From Sparassis latifolia (Eukaryota; Basidiomycota; Agaricomycetes; Polyporales; Sparassidaceae): a stretch of 64,000 nt of DNA. The notes under the pieces are model-generated. The model searched no databases. It was not told where the DNA came from and saw only the letters and a list, made by a program, of their open reading frames with translations. Of this stretch, positions 1 to 11,127 are shown in pieces. The first letter of the stretch is position 1; the number at the start of each line of letters is the position of its first letter. The position numbers and the translations under genes were made by a program. Location: positions 2,170,001 through 2,234,000 of the forward strand of contig CM031556.1 in NCBI GenBank assembly GCA_018466975.1, read 5' to 3'.

Positions 1-203
1 AACCATGCTTTTACCCGTAAATGAGGTTCACTTGAGCGATGGGTGGATGATCTTGAACAGTTTCCAAAATGGGAAGGAGACTGCAAAGTCCGTCGGCAAT
101 CACCGAGCTGTACAGTTTTGTAACCTGTGGCTTCCCAGTCCGCCTAGACTGGCGAAATTCGGTAACAGATCCCGTACTCAACCTCACCGCCCCCAAGACC
201 AAC

Positions 204-960
204 ATGGCTGACCAAGTGAGTATTCCTAGTGTCCTTTGTAAATTTGATGTCGTCAAGCGTGTTGCGTTTAGATCGAGAAGGCCTACCAGAAGCAACACCT
301 CTTCCAAAACGCGAAGGCTCGCGGTGCGTACACATGCTGATGGTGCATCGAGCGTGTAAAGAACCAAATATCATCTATTCAGGCGGAAAGAAGGTCTCTG
401 CGAAGGAGAAACGGTGGTACAAGGATGTTGGTCTGGGATTCAAGACACCTGCTGAGGCGATCACTGGGACATACATCGGTGCGTCATATGCTCACTTTCC
501 ACTGCGGACTCTTCTCATGTAGGCAGGGTTGCGCGTCGCTCAGACAAGAAGTGCCCATTCACCGGTGACGTTTCTATCCGTGGCCGTATCCTGACCGGCC
601 GCGTCGTATCGACGAAGATGACCCGCACGATTATCATCCGACGGGACTATCTCCATTATATCGCGAAATACAGTGCGTGTTGGTGCTATCCGTCATCCTA
701 ATAAACTCATGCGATAAAATGAAGACCGTTACGAGAAGCGTCACAAGAACCTTGCAGCGCATATTTCTCCAGCTTTCCGCGCTGATCCTGGTGACGTTGT
801 GACCGTTGGTGAGCTCCTTGATTTCTATCCCAGTTGACGCGGTTATCGGCTCAATTATCCTTACACAGGCCAATGCCGGCCGCTATCAAAAACCGTACGA
901 TTCAACGTTCTCAGGGTATCGAAGAGCAAGGCGGCGGTGAAGGCATTCGGCAAGTTCTAG
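204..960 (+). CDS. RPS11: 40S ribosomal protein S11 (uS17)
   Basis: This is a structural protein of the small cytosolic ribosomal subunit that binds 18S rRNA. The spliced product reads MADQ, then an N-terminal stretch [38 protein letters not shown], the uS17 core [20 protein letters not shown] and [16 protein letters not shown], and ends [14 protein letters not shown]. The first coding exon is only 12 nt (204-215), followed by GTGAGT. At least four further introns of about 50-60 nt interrupt the gene, as is usual for ribosomal protein genes in basidiomycetes. The ATG at 204 is in the context CAACATGGC and precedes the conserved N-terminus directly. Both the N-terminal eukaryote-specific part and the OB-fold core are complete, so the gene looks intact. 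Identification is from family knowledge and is secure; exact splice sites are my reading. Confidence 0.96.
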
Positions 961-1419
961 GCTGTCGATGGCGGTTGAGGGTTGGGCCGTAGGATATGAT
1001 TTTATTGTTTTCTCATGTGCTATGAATGCATCAAAATGACTTCGCTATGCAACAAACAGCATGTATCTGTCGAGCACTATTGTGAGAGCAAGTTGTATTT
1101 GTCAGATGAGAATAGTGTGAGATGAAGTTCAGGGGAGATATGTATCCTTGGCGAAGCGGAGCGGCGCGGCAAACAGCATACAAACAAGAAGCGTGCGCTT
1201 TGAGACCTTACCCTTGGCCAGACTGTAACTCTACTACTTCCGGGATTGCGACGACGAGTACGGCCTTTCCATCTCATCTCCTCGTTCCCAATCCTCGCCC
1301 ACGCACAGGCCGTCAAGCTGGCGCCCACACTCCTCTCGGTATTCACTTCCAGGCTCGGAAGGCCAAGATCTCAGTCTCCTCAGCGGGGTTCGCCATCACA
1401 GCCTCCTCAGGCCCTTCCC
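961..1419. other. intergenic, RPS11 3' side and PPZ promoter
   Basis: Between the RPS11 stop and the phosphatase ATG I see no gene. The reading frame of the phosphatase stays open upstream to about 1246, but without an ATG before 1420 and without the look of a conserved domain, so I treat it as 5' leader. Confidence 0.6.
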
Positions 1420-3060
1420 ATGGGCCAGCAGCAGTCGAAAAAGAGCAGGAAGAGTGGGAAGGACAAAGACAAAGAGCCTGGCGATTCAACCGTTCTTGAT
1501 GCTGCTGACATCAACGACAACACCCCCCAGAGCACTTTATCCCGTGCAACGCCCCCGAACGCCGCCCCTTCGAGCAGTATACCGAATGGTTCAAATTCCA
1601 ACTATGCAGATCAGGCTACGAATGGTTCCCTACCTGATGGCGTGGTGACAGGACAGAGCGAAAGTGGTTCACGACCTCCGGGCGACAGCACCAACGACAT
1701 CTCTTCCACCGTTTCAGCCAATTCGTCATCACCATCCACATCTCCCCCAAATGTCGTGAAGCCCCCGCCTCTAGACATCCCTATTACGCAGACAATTCTC
1801 TCCAACGCTAACGCCGTCCCTTATCCCACACCAGGCTCCACAAACAGCTTTACACCCGGTGATCCTGCCGGACTGGCTGCCGGGGCCAATAGCAAGGACA
1901 GACTCAAACAATTGGACATCGACGACATGATTCAACGATTACTTGACGTTGGTTACACCGGCAAAGTCAGCAAGTCCCTGTGTCTTAAGAACACAGAGAT
2001 TGTAGCGATCTGCCAGGCGGCGCGGGATGTGTTCTTGAACCAGCCGACGCTCATTGAACTGTCTCCACCTGTCAAGATAGTTGGCGACGTTCACGGGCAA
2101 TACTCCGACCTCATTCGACTGTTTGAGATGTGCGGATTCCCCCCATCCGCCAACTACCTCTTTCTGGGAGATTATGTGGACAGAGGGAAGCAGAGTTTGG
2201 AAACAATTCTGCTCCTCTTATGCTACAAGATCAAGTATCCAGAGAATTTCTTTCTCCTCCGAGGCAATCACGAATGCGCCAACGTTACGCGAGGTATGCA
2301 ATCGTAATTGCTTGCTACATGTGTACTTACAGTCCGTTAGTTTATGGTTTTATGATGAATGCAAACGGAGGTGTAATATCAAGACTTGGAAGACGTTCAT
2401 CGACGTCTTCAACTGCTTACCCATTTCTGCCATCGTCGCATCCAAGATTTTCTGCGTACACGGAGGGCTATCCCCGTCGCTGCAGTCCATGGATGATATC
2501 AAGCGTATACAACGGCCCACAGATGTACCTGACTACGGCCTGCTGAACGATCTACTATGGTCGGATCCCTCCGACACGGCTGCGGATTGGGAGGACAACG
2601 AACGAGGCGTCAGTTATTGCTTTGGCAAGTCGGTCATCAACGAGTTCCTGGCTCGATACGACATGGACCTGATATGTCGCGCACACATGGTCGTCGAGGA
2701 TGGGTACGAGTTCTGGAATGATAGAACATTGGTCACAGTATTCAGCGCACCGAATTATTGTGGAGGTTAGTGTATGCCATTACGAGCACGCCAAAAAGTA
2801 CTCATGAAATGTGCAGAGTTCGATAACTACGGGGCCTGCATGAGGTTTGGTTTCTCTCCTTGTTGATGTTCCGTGGCGCTCATATTTTGCACACAGCGTC
2901 TCGGAGGAGCTACTATGTGCGTTTGAGCTGCTCAAGCCTCTGGATGGGCCTGCTCTACGGAAAGAGATGACCAAGGCGAAGCGGAAAATGTGCGTCTGAA
3001 TGTCTGCATGATTTTTCGGTTCTGACACTATCTGTCTATAGCATGATGGCGACGACGTAA
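1420..3060 (+). CDS. PPZ1: PPZ-type serine/threonine protein phosphatase (PP1 family)
   Basis: Metal-dependent PPP-family phosphatase catalytic subunit with a long disordered N-terminus. The start MGQQQSK gives Gly2, the classical N-myristoylation context also seen in yeast Ppz1, so I chose the ATG at 1420. About 160 Ser/Thr/Pro-rich residues follow, then the catalytic domain: [55 protein letters not shown] and FSAPNYCG. These supply the metal-binding Asp, His and Asn residues and the catalytic His of PP1. Introns interrupt the gene after NVT-R (2294-2339), after the SAPNYCG motif, after EFDNYGACM, and just before the last codons (IMMATT, stop 3058-3060). In yeast, PPZ enzymes control monovalent cation homeostasis and cell-wall integrity and are inhibited by Hal3; that role here is inferred. 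Plain PP1 (GLC7) is less likely because of the N-terminal extension. Confidence 0.92.
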
Positions 3061-3651
3061 ATCACGTTTGTGCTCGGGAGTGCAAGTTATACGATTATAA
3101 TTGAGCGTTACTCTTTGGATACGGCATGCATGCCGTCTGGTACAATTTAGATCCCTGTTGCGGGATCGTGTGCATGGACAGCATTGCAGGACCCGTATGA
3201 CCCCTGTCATTCGATTCGCCGGCCCACGGGAGGGCTGCACGTCGTCGCTATCTACCCGATTAACTTAATCTATCTTTTCGATGTTTCTGTCGCCTGGCGT
3301 TACCGTTCCCTGGATTCCGGACTTACTGTGTCTCTGTATACTCGTTCACGCATATATCAAGTCTCTTCTATCTCCTGGTCATCACCGCACTGCTCACTCA
3401 TGTCTGGTTACTACGTAGTTGAATTCTCATTACATCTCAGCCTCGTTCACCATTTGCTCTGTTCAATACATACAGTACGCCTGCCGATGTGGGCACTTGT
3501 CCATGGCTCAACTTTGCTCGTATTAAAACCTCCTTGTTGACACCGTTGTGAGATGCCCATTAAATGTTGTAGCAGAACGCCCAATCGTCAACGTTAGGTA
3601 TGGAATCCATCAATGATGTCAGAGCTTGTATAAGGCATGAGAACCTATTTG
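3061..3651. other. intergenic between convergent genes
   Basis: About 590 bp separating the stop codons of the phosphatase and the transporter. Open frames here are short and lack recognisable domains. I see only presumptive 3' UTR sequence. Confidence 0.5.
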
Positions 3652-5116
3652 CTACCTCTCTTTAGTCATGTCGTATGCAAGCACGCCGAAGGCGGTCACG
3701 ATGGACGCGGAACCCAACAGACTCCATGCGGTGATAGTCTTCACCGCACCCCCGAAGATAATGTCGGAGAGGAACACAAGGACAATGGTGAGCAGGTTTC
3801 CTACGGAAGTGACGATCGGGCCCCAGACGCCGAGAAGGATCTGCGAAATGCGGGAAATCAGTCACAGACGTCATGACAGATGCAGTAAACTTACCATGAA
3901 TCCGCCGTTAAATATCACACCGCTCAACGCAATGCCTGCGATGACGAGAATCGTTAGGCTGCTCGTGGGCAACTCGAACGTCGAGATCCCGAGGTAGTGA
4001 AGGATCGGCATAGGGATCCACAGAACTAAGAAGGTGGCTATGCCAATGGAAGACGTCAACAGATTAGGGAACAAGCCAAAGGGCGGTGGGTACACCATAT
4101 CCACTTCAGCGAGCGGAGCCTCGCCGGAAGGCTCGTCATCATCGCTCGCAATGTCATCGTACGGGTGAATCTGCGAGTACATGTTGTCTGCCTGCACCTC
4201 TGGGTCGAACGGGAGGGTGGCATATATCTTGTACAGCACTTGGTACGCCGCATAGAGTATTGAACCCATGAGGGTCAACAAGTCTCCGACAAGTGGTGCG
4301 CTGGGTCCCTTGTCTGCCGCACGCGACTCAAATTGAACTCCCGATCCACTTATCTCTGGGCTTGTTTTAGACGGCTCGGAAGAGGTTGTTCCCCCATAAA
4401 CGACGGCAAGCGCTCCCAATGTGGCCAGCACAACGGCTGCCAGACGTAAAGCGTCCCACTTCAGACCGAAAAGCTTGACCGACAGGAGGTACGCAAAAAA
4501 TGCGTTCGCGTTCCACAAAGCGGTGACATCCGTGACTCTGAGCAAACAACATCGGGTAACTGTATGCGGGTATAAAAGGCTTGACTTACGGTGCTAGTGA
4601 CACAGCAGAAAACCAGAGCAAGCTAGGGACAGTCATGCCGGCGGTAAGGAATGACAGAAGGCGCCAAAACCTCCACGTGGGAAAGGTAGAGGAGAGAGCT
4701 GGACGCGGTGTGGAAACATCGTTCGAGGGGAGAGACAGGTGCTCCTTCAGTGCGAACATGAGGCCTGCCCAGAGTGCCCGAGGAGACTCTTTGGCAAAGA
4801 GCGCCAAATACACGAAATGCATCGGAAGCATCAGCATGAAGGCGGAATGCACGACATAGCTGCATATCGGTCAGCACAGCGACTTTTGAGATATGAGATT
4901 TCCAGGCTCACAAGATGAAGAAAGGTCGTCGGAAGCCTAGATTAGATTGAACATACTGTTGTTCTAGATCAGAATTCACACCTAGACGGTATGAGACGTA
5001 TAACATACCTGTGTAAGCTGCGTTTCGACCACGAAGGCGACAAGACAGAGTGCGAATAGGCCAACGGCCGACTTCCCGCCTAAATGCACGGTGAATGCAA
5101 CATGTCGAGGGGTCAT
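3652..5116 (-). CDS. SLC35F/EamA-family (DUF6) membrane transporter
   Basis: Predicted multi-pass drug/metabolite-transporter superfamily protein, closest in feel to fungal SLC35F5-like proteins (yeast YML018C/THI74 type). The ATG at 5114-5116 gives MTPRHVAFTVHLGGKSAVGL followed by a hydrophobic helix FALCLVAFVVE. Further exons give helices such as SAFMLMLPMHFVYLALFA, FLTAGMTVPSLLWFSAVSLA, ALRLAAVVLATLGALAVVYGG, LGDLLTLMGSILYAAYQVLY and a C-terminal pair around GPIVTSVGNLLTIVLVFLSD and LLGSASIVTAFGVLAYDM, ending MTKER. An acidic cytosolic loop (about DDIASDDDEPSGE) sits in the middle, typical of this branch. The substrate is unknown; vacuolar or Golgi localisation is known for some relatives but cannot be read here. 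The gene has four or five short introns and appears complete. Confidence 0.88.
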
Positions 5117-5568
5117 CTAGTGGTAATTACTCCAAAAGTATTAGCGTGCGTGGGACCGAAAGCTCATGAGAGTGAGTGAGTAGAAAATGCAGCACAGCGC
5201 CCCCGTGTAACAGGCGGGGGGACGTTGAGCGGCGCCGTGCTTGTCCGGACATGTTGCTGCGATCGAGAGGCAGAGCCACGTGATAGATCTTGTGTCATTG
5301 AATGCGATGATCTCATCCGTTTCACCGTTTCAATGGCTTTCAATGGGCACCAGAGATTAGTATCCGTCCACTACCAGCAACACCCGTTATCAGCATCTTA
5401 TCGATATCAGTATCAATATTCGTCCACCACTACCAAAATCCTTGGTGACTCCAGGCCCGCCGCAGGCAAGGAAAGTCCTTGCCCTGGATCTTCACCGAGC
5501 CACGTGGTTTGTGACGTGTGCGAAAAGTAGCGCCCGAATTTTCAGATTCTACGTCCGCCTCACTCGCT
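5117..5568. other. divergent promoter region, transporter / bL36m
   Basis: The transporter (-) and bL36m (+) start codons face away from each other across about 450 bp. There is a run of near-repeats of TATCAG/TATCGATATCAGTATCAATATT around 5390-5420. I recognise no specific regulatory site. Confidence 0.4.
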
Positions 5569-5871
5569 ATGCTCCGCGCACTCCTCACGTCCAGCAGGCC
5601 GCTATTGGCGCGCATTCGCGCACCCTGTCTGCAGCACGCACATCCCCATGCACACCGTTTCGCACTCCCCACCACACAAACGACTGCGTCCATGGCCAGG
5701 GGGATGAAGGTTCGATCGTCGGTGAAGCGGATGTGTGATGGCTGCAGTGTCGTTCGTAGGAAGGGGAGAGTTTATATCATCTGCTCCAGGAATCCCAAGC
5801 ACAAGCAGGTACATCCACTCTTTTGTGAACGAAACGTACTGTCCTGAGACCCACTGCAGCGACAGGGCTGA
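5569..5871 (+). CDS. mitochondrial large-subunit ribosomal protein bL36m
   Basis: Small protein of the mitochondrial 54S subunit. The ATG at 5569 opens a leader rich in Arg, Ala, Leu and His with no acidic residues ([19 protein letters not shown]...), as expected for mitochondrial import. The mature part is the bacterial L36 domain [20 protein letters not shown], then [15 protein letters not shown], with the zinc ligands Cys-x2-Cys, Cys and His in their usual spacing. A 51-nt intron (5809-5859, GTACAT...CTGCAG) separates PKHKQ from a last exon of 12 nt encoding RQG and TGA (5869-5871). RQG is the conserved bacterial/organellar L36 ending, which confirms the splice. Reading through the intron would give an unrelated tail ending NVLS, so unspliced gene models would be wrong. 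The next gene (DHFR) is convergent, 144 bp away. Confidence 0.95.
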
Positions 5872-6015
5872 ATCATCGACCAGAGGTCATCTATCGCTGT
5901 ACGACTGTACGGCGTAGTAGAGTCGAGGTCTTCTACCACAGTCATCGCGACACTGTACACTACGCGTCACTCGCAGAGCTCCCGTCGTACATTAATTAGG
6001 CAGTTCGGAGAAGTC

Positions 6016-6704
6016 TCACCTAACCCACATCTGAAATTCGTATTCTACGCCGGCTTCTACTTGTGATCCTGCTGGTACATCGAATCCCGCCCAGCTCTGC
6101 AATTCCTCATGTGAAGCCCTCCTCCATGGCAATGAGTCATCCGAAGAGACACCAACCGACTGAAAGTCTGGCATATGTACGTCGCACTGCTCGAATGCCG
6201 GCGAGACTATGCGTGTGAGGAGAATGCGGTCGACGAATGATTCTGACGAGGGTGAGAGTGACAGGGTCTCGCGGTACAGTGCAGCACCGCCAATAACAAA
6301 CGAACGATGGACCGGTGTCTCCAGCCATTCGGGATGCGACAGTCTGGCGAGTGCAGATTGCAGATTTGAGTGAAGGTAGACGGGCACTGGCGGTGTTGCG
6401 GCGTCCGACGGCATCCTATCGACCAGTTAACTCTAATGAGCGACGAGCTGAACTCCACATACAGCTCGTAGTGTTTGTTGCTACTCAGCACCACGTTGAT
6501 CCGCTTCGGAAGGGGTCTGAATTTTGGAGGGATGCTCTCCCATGTGTTCCTGCCCATGAGGACTGTGTTCATGGCGCCCTCCGGAGCATTAGAGGTGATG
6601 CGCGCAAAGTAAGCCATTTCGTTGGAAAGCCGCCATGGCAGTCGTGAATTGTGCCCGATCCCATTTGTGAGAGTTGCGGCGACGATGATGGTAAGGCGGG
6701 TCAT
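6016..6704 (-). CDS. DFR1: dihydrofolate reductase
   Basis: Reduces dihydrofolate to tetrahydrofolate with NADPH and so supports thymidylate and purine synthesis. The ATG at 6702-6704 gives MTRLTIIVAATLTNGIGHNS, with the DHFR N-terminal motif and LPWRLSNEMAYFARIT, which carries the conserved PW and the acidic substrate-binding residue. MGRNTWESIP and LPKRINVVLS are the cofactor-binding segments, and FVIGGAALYRE is the conserved GG motif. The protein ends VEYEFQMWVR, also typical. One intron (RC: GTATGTGGAG...GTCGATAG, roughly 6416-6463) joins HYEL to MPSDAATP. It is shorter at the N-terminus than some fungal DHFRs that carry extensions, but complete. It is divergent from DNA ligase I with under 300 bp between start codons. 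Confidence 0.96.
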
Positions 6705-6972
6705 GGTGCGCGACTGTGACTTTGGGTGCGGTGACAAGTGACGGACTTTGATGGGCGACCTTGAACGTTTTTGCAACGAGCTGTGATGACAACTTGCCTC
6801 GTTCAACTCACCTTCGAGAGTGTATGGTGAAGTGAGTGTCTCAGCGAAAGCCAAGACTGAACTGAGGGGAATCGCGTCGAGTAACTGCATGTTTGTCACG
6901 GTCACGATACGCGTCCAGGCGAACCGCATACCGCGTCTGAGGCCACTAACTCTTCGCTTCTTCTCCTCACGG
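6705..6972. promoter_or_regulatory. divergent DFR1/LIG1 promoter with MCB-like ACGCGT
   Basis: This short shared upstream region lies between two genes needed for DNA replication. ACGCGT, the Mlu I cell-cycle box bound by MBF in yeasts, occurs at 6909-6914, 59 nt upstream of the nuclear-form ligase ATG at 6973. It lies inside the mitochondrial-leader coding segment that begins at 6889. The motif is a direct observation; MBF control here is inference from yeast DHFR-pathway and CDC9 regulation. Confidence 0.45.
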
Positions 6973-9900
6973 ATGGGCCGTCAGCAAACCCTCGGTACGG
7001 AATTTAGACTCTATCCTCTATGTCTTTGACATTCTCCCGGAAACAGGAAAGTTCTTCCCCATGCCCGCTGGTACGAAACACCCTCCGCCCCAGCAATCCA
7101 AGCTTGAGGAGATGTGGGGGACCAAGAGGAAGCGGCACACGAAAAGTGAACCCAAAGATGAGCCCGCTGAGGACATGGACGAGCTCATGCCAGGTATGGG
7201 GATTCAAAGTGGACCCTTGATGTGTTTCTCACGAGTAATGAAGAAGAGGAGTGCAGCGTTGCACAGCCACCTCCACAACCCGTTGACTGTGAGTGCGATT
7301 CATGTCCATCATCTCAGATGGCCTGAGTTACTCTACAACAGTAAAGTCGGATAAGCTTCGCAAGGTCAAAAGGCGCAAAATCGTGACCTCGGACGATGAA
7401 GACGCCAGTCCAGGTGAGCTCTCTGCATTTTCTTCACACATGGTCCTTACGAACGCGCCATAACTAGCTGAGGAGCAGAATGCTCCAGATTCTGCGTCTA
7501 AAACATCACAACCATTCTCCAACAAAGCCTCATCTTCAAAGACTGTTGAGAAGCCCTCTGCAAAAGTGGGCGCTGCTGCCAAGAAGTCTCACTTCGAACA
7601 GCAATATCCTCGGTCGCCTGATGAAGATGAGGACAAAAGTGAAGAGGAGGAGACCACATCCTCGGACGAAGGCGCCAACGCTGCAGAGGAAGACGTCGAT
7701 GAAGAGGAGTTGGAAGAGGGTGCCTCGCAGAAGTAGGCACCTTGCTGATGCGTGTCGTATCTCGCTAATTCGAGACAATAGCGCAGAAGCAGCGCTATCA
7801 AGGAGAAAAGAAGTGGACATTGACGGTGGATGGAAAGCTGGCGATCCGTGCGTTCCCTCTCCATCGTGTCTCACTGGTATTGACACGCATGCCCTCCACG
7901 GAAATAGGGTACCCTACGCGGCTTTGGCGAAAGTCTTTTCGTTGATTGAAGCCACCACAAAACGGTTAGAGAAGACGGCTCTACTGACAGCTTTCCTCTA
8001 TCTAGTCATCTGGCGCAGTGCCAAGAAGGACACTGACTCGCTCCTTCAAGCTGTTTACCTCTGTATCAACCGTGTGTGTGTTGCTGTTCATGTATTATAA
8101 CCGCAGAACCTCATGAGATCCCTATTCCGCCCTGCAGCTCAGTCCTGATTATGTCGGCATCGAGTTGGGCATTGGCGAGAGCTTGCTCATCAAGGCAATA
8201 GGACAATCGGCCGGGAGGTCCATCGCTGTCGTGAAAGCCGAGCTGAAGAAGGATGGTGACCTAGGTCTCGTGGCAATGGTAATCCTCTCACATTGCCACA
8301 CTGAGTCCAAAGGCTCATATGTGGAATTCTCAGAACTCGAAGAACAGTCAGAAGACGCTCTTCAAGCCAAAACCACTCACGCTCCCTTTTGTGTTCAAGA
8401 GCCTGAAGGAAATCGCTCTGAGCTCAGGCCAATCGGTGAGTCTCTTTTCTGTGCCGGCAACCGGCAGTGCACCTGATAGTCTCTCCTAGTCACAAACCAA
8501 GAAGGTGTCCATCATCACGAAGCTGCTTGCGGCATGTCAGGACTCGGAAGCGAAATACATCGTCCGAAGTCTGGAGGGAAAGCTTCGGATCGGGAATGCT
8601 GAACGGACCGTGCTTGTCGCCCTTGCGCATGCTTCGGTGCTTGTGGAACAGCAGCGTGGTAGGCACATATTCGCGGAGTGAAGGTTCCCGTTACAGCCTG
8701 ATGTCTCACCCTTCACAGCGACCAAGAAGCTCAGCCAAGAAAAGCTGACAGCTCGGCTGGAAGAGAGCGCCAATATCATCAAGGCAGTCTACAGGTAAGC
8801 TGCCACTCCTCCCTCCCGTGGACATTGTAGTCACACCGCAACAGCGAATTACCCACGTACGACCTGGTGATTCCCGCACTTCTGGAAGTCGGCATCGACA
8901 AACTGCGAGAAAATTGCAAGCTCACGCCGGGCGTCCCCCTGAAGCCGATGCTTGCGAAGCCGACCAAGGCGATTGGAGAGGTACTTGATCGCTTCGAGAA
9001 CAAACGGTTTACGTGCGAGTACAAATACGACGGAGAGCGTGCACAGGTGCGCTCGGGGAGGCTTTGTGCCCGGGACGCATGTTGACCATCGTAGTGCTGT
9101 AGGTCCATAAGCTGGAAGACGGCACCATAGCGGTCTTCAGCAGGAATTCGGAAGACATGAGCAAGAAATATCCTGATCTCATGGAGCAGCTTCCAGAGGT
9201 GAGCCCACCATCTTGTTTAACGGTCATCGAGGTGGTTTCACGTGTCCTGGCAGTGTGTCAAAGAGAATACACAATCGTTTGTGTTCGATGCCGAGGCTGT
9301 CGCTATCGACAAGGATACAGGTAAATTGATGCCGTTCCAGGAGCTGAGCAGGCGGAAGCGGAAGGACGTCAAAGTGGAAGACATCCAGGTCCGGGTGTGC
9401 TTGTTCGCATTCGACCTGCTTTACCTCAATGGAGAGGTGAGCCCTTCGACATCCAGTGTCCGAAGCTCGATGTAAACATCTGACGCGTACTCTTTCAGCC
9501 ACTGCTGCAGAAACCTCTAAGAGAGCGGAAACAGCTGCTGAGGGAGCATTTCCAGCAAGTCGCCGGCGAGTTCGACTTCGCGACGTCCTCGGACGGCGAG
9601 ACGACGGATGAGATCCAAACGTTCCTTGAAGAGAGCGTCAAGGACGGCTGTGAAGGTCTCATGATCAAAATGTTGGAGGGCGAACACAGCTTCTACGAGC
9701 CCAGCCGCAGAACCGTTAATTGGCTCAAGGTCGGTGACATGAAATTACAATTGTCTATAGGGCTCATGTGAATTACGTTGCAGCTCAAGAAGGACTACCT
9801 TGCTGGCGTCGGCGACTCGCTCGACCTGGTCGTGGTAGGCGGTTACTACGGGAAGGGCAAGCGTACGAATGTGTACGGCGCGTTCCTGCTCGCTTGCTAC

Positions 9901-10419
9901 GACGCCGAGTCGGAGGAGTACCAGACGATCTGCAAGATCGGCACGGGCTTTAGCGACGAGGCGCTGCAGGCGCATTACGAGACGCTCAAGCCGCTCGAGG
10001 TAACGAAGGTGCGGAGCGACGTGAAGGTTGGCGGCGCGAAGCCGGACGTGTGGTTCGAGCCGAAGATCGTGTGGGAAGTGCTCACTGCGGACCTGAGCTT
10101 GAGTCCGATATATACCGCCGCGAAGGGATTGGTAGGTCTCTCTGTTCAGTGACAACATTCGTGCGTTGATGCATCGTGTGCAGGCGGATGACAGAGGCAT
10201 CTCATTGCGATTCCCTCGGTTCATTCGCGTGAGAGATGACAAGTCTGCGGATGACGCTACGGGTCCGGAACAGGTGAGTATATCTATTGCTGCAGTGCCA
10301 AGTTCAAGACCAATTCGTATCCGCAGATCGCAGAGATGTACGAACGACAGGTACTTGCACAAAGTAAAGGAGGGAAAAAGAAGAGCAAGGGGGGCGATGC
10401 GGACGACGGATTTTGGTAA
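6889..10419 (+). CDS. CDC9: ATP-dependent DNA ligase I, with mitochondrial and nuclear start codons
   Basis: Joins Okazaki fragments and seals repair nicks in DNA. From the upstream ATG (6889) the leader is Arg-rich without acidic residues ([19 protein letters not shown]) and looks like a mitochondrial presequence. The second in-frame ATG at 6973 would give the nuclear form. Splicing out 6995-7046 creates QQTLGKFF, a perfect PCNA-binding PIP box (QxxLxxFF). A disordered acidic/basic segment follows. Then comes the DNA-binding domain ([40 protein letters not shown]) and the nucleotidyltransferase core: motif [11 protein letters not shown] with catalytic Lys, [33 protein letters not shown], and [20 protein letters not shown]. 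The OB fold ends with [11 protein letters not shown], and the C-terminus is ...DADDGFW (stop 10417-10419). About a dozen short introns are present. Some exon borders in the N-terminal linker (7190-7480) are uncertain. Confidence 0.94.
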
Positions 10420-10552
10420 TTTATGGGATCATCGCTGTAAGCTGTTTTTGTCCGTGTGGTGTAGATTATATTGCAAGTATCTAGTATCGACTTTTGCAAA
10501 CCACTGATAAAAAAACAAACCTCGAGGACGAAAAGCATATACAGATCTGTCA

Positions 10553-11127
10553 CTAGGCGGCGGCGGATTCGACTGGTTTGACAGCCTTCGCTGCATCAGC
10601 GCGATCCTTGCCCCCCATGTACCAGTAGTTGATGAAACGGCCGCCCTGCACACTCTGCGCTGTCGCGTTTGTTGCATGACATGCGAATAGCAAGTAGTTT
10701 CTAGGAATAACTCGCCATGCTGGACGCGAGCGCGTGAGTACGTGCGGCTGCAATCGCAATGAAGAGCACTAACCGAATCGCATGAATACCATGCTGTTGG
10801 GAGAACGTGAGTATAACGGTCTGCGTATAGATGAGGTGAACTCACGAATAAGAGCACAAAGCTAGTGTCATGGGGCCAGAGATGACATCCTCGTCCTTCC
10901 GCAAGTCTGCTAGAGCGGCCAAGGGGAGACCCCAGTTTGCGACCTGCAACGCTGACGATCAGAAGGAGCTCTGTTTGTGCGCGTCTAAATCCACGCACCG
11001 GTCCCCAGAAGTGAGTACCTGATAATAACCTATCAGTTAACGCAAACGACAAAAAAAGGGGAAACGCACTGAAGAAATACTCGCGAGCGGCGGGAGAACG
11101 CAGCCATGCGGTAAAAGTGGAGGCCAT
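10553..11127 (-). CDS. MPC1: mitochondrial pyruvate carrier subunit 1
   Basis: Inner-membrane subunit of the MPC heterodimer that imports pyruvate into mitochondria. The ATG at 11125-11127 gives [19 protein letters not shown]. Short exons then encode [20 protein letters not shown] (HFWGP and NWG are MPC signatures), a segment [15 protein letters not shown], and [20 protein letters not shown] followed by [17 protein letters not shown]. The protein ends in a basic/alanine tail [17 protein letters not shown] (stop 10553-10555). Length (about 130 residues) and the three hydrophobic helices fit MPC1 rather than MPC2. Three or four introns of 50-80 nt break the gene, so single reading frames look scrambled. 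It is convergent with DNA ligase I (133 bp between stops). A partner MPC2 is not in this window. Confidence 0.93.

Noticed and set aside
3871..4545. A single-exon 224-residue transporter model.
   Set aside because: It covers only the middle exon of the SLC35F/EamA gene; flanking exons with matching helices extend it to 3652-5116, and the internal Met is not the start.
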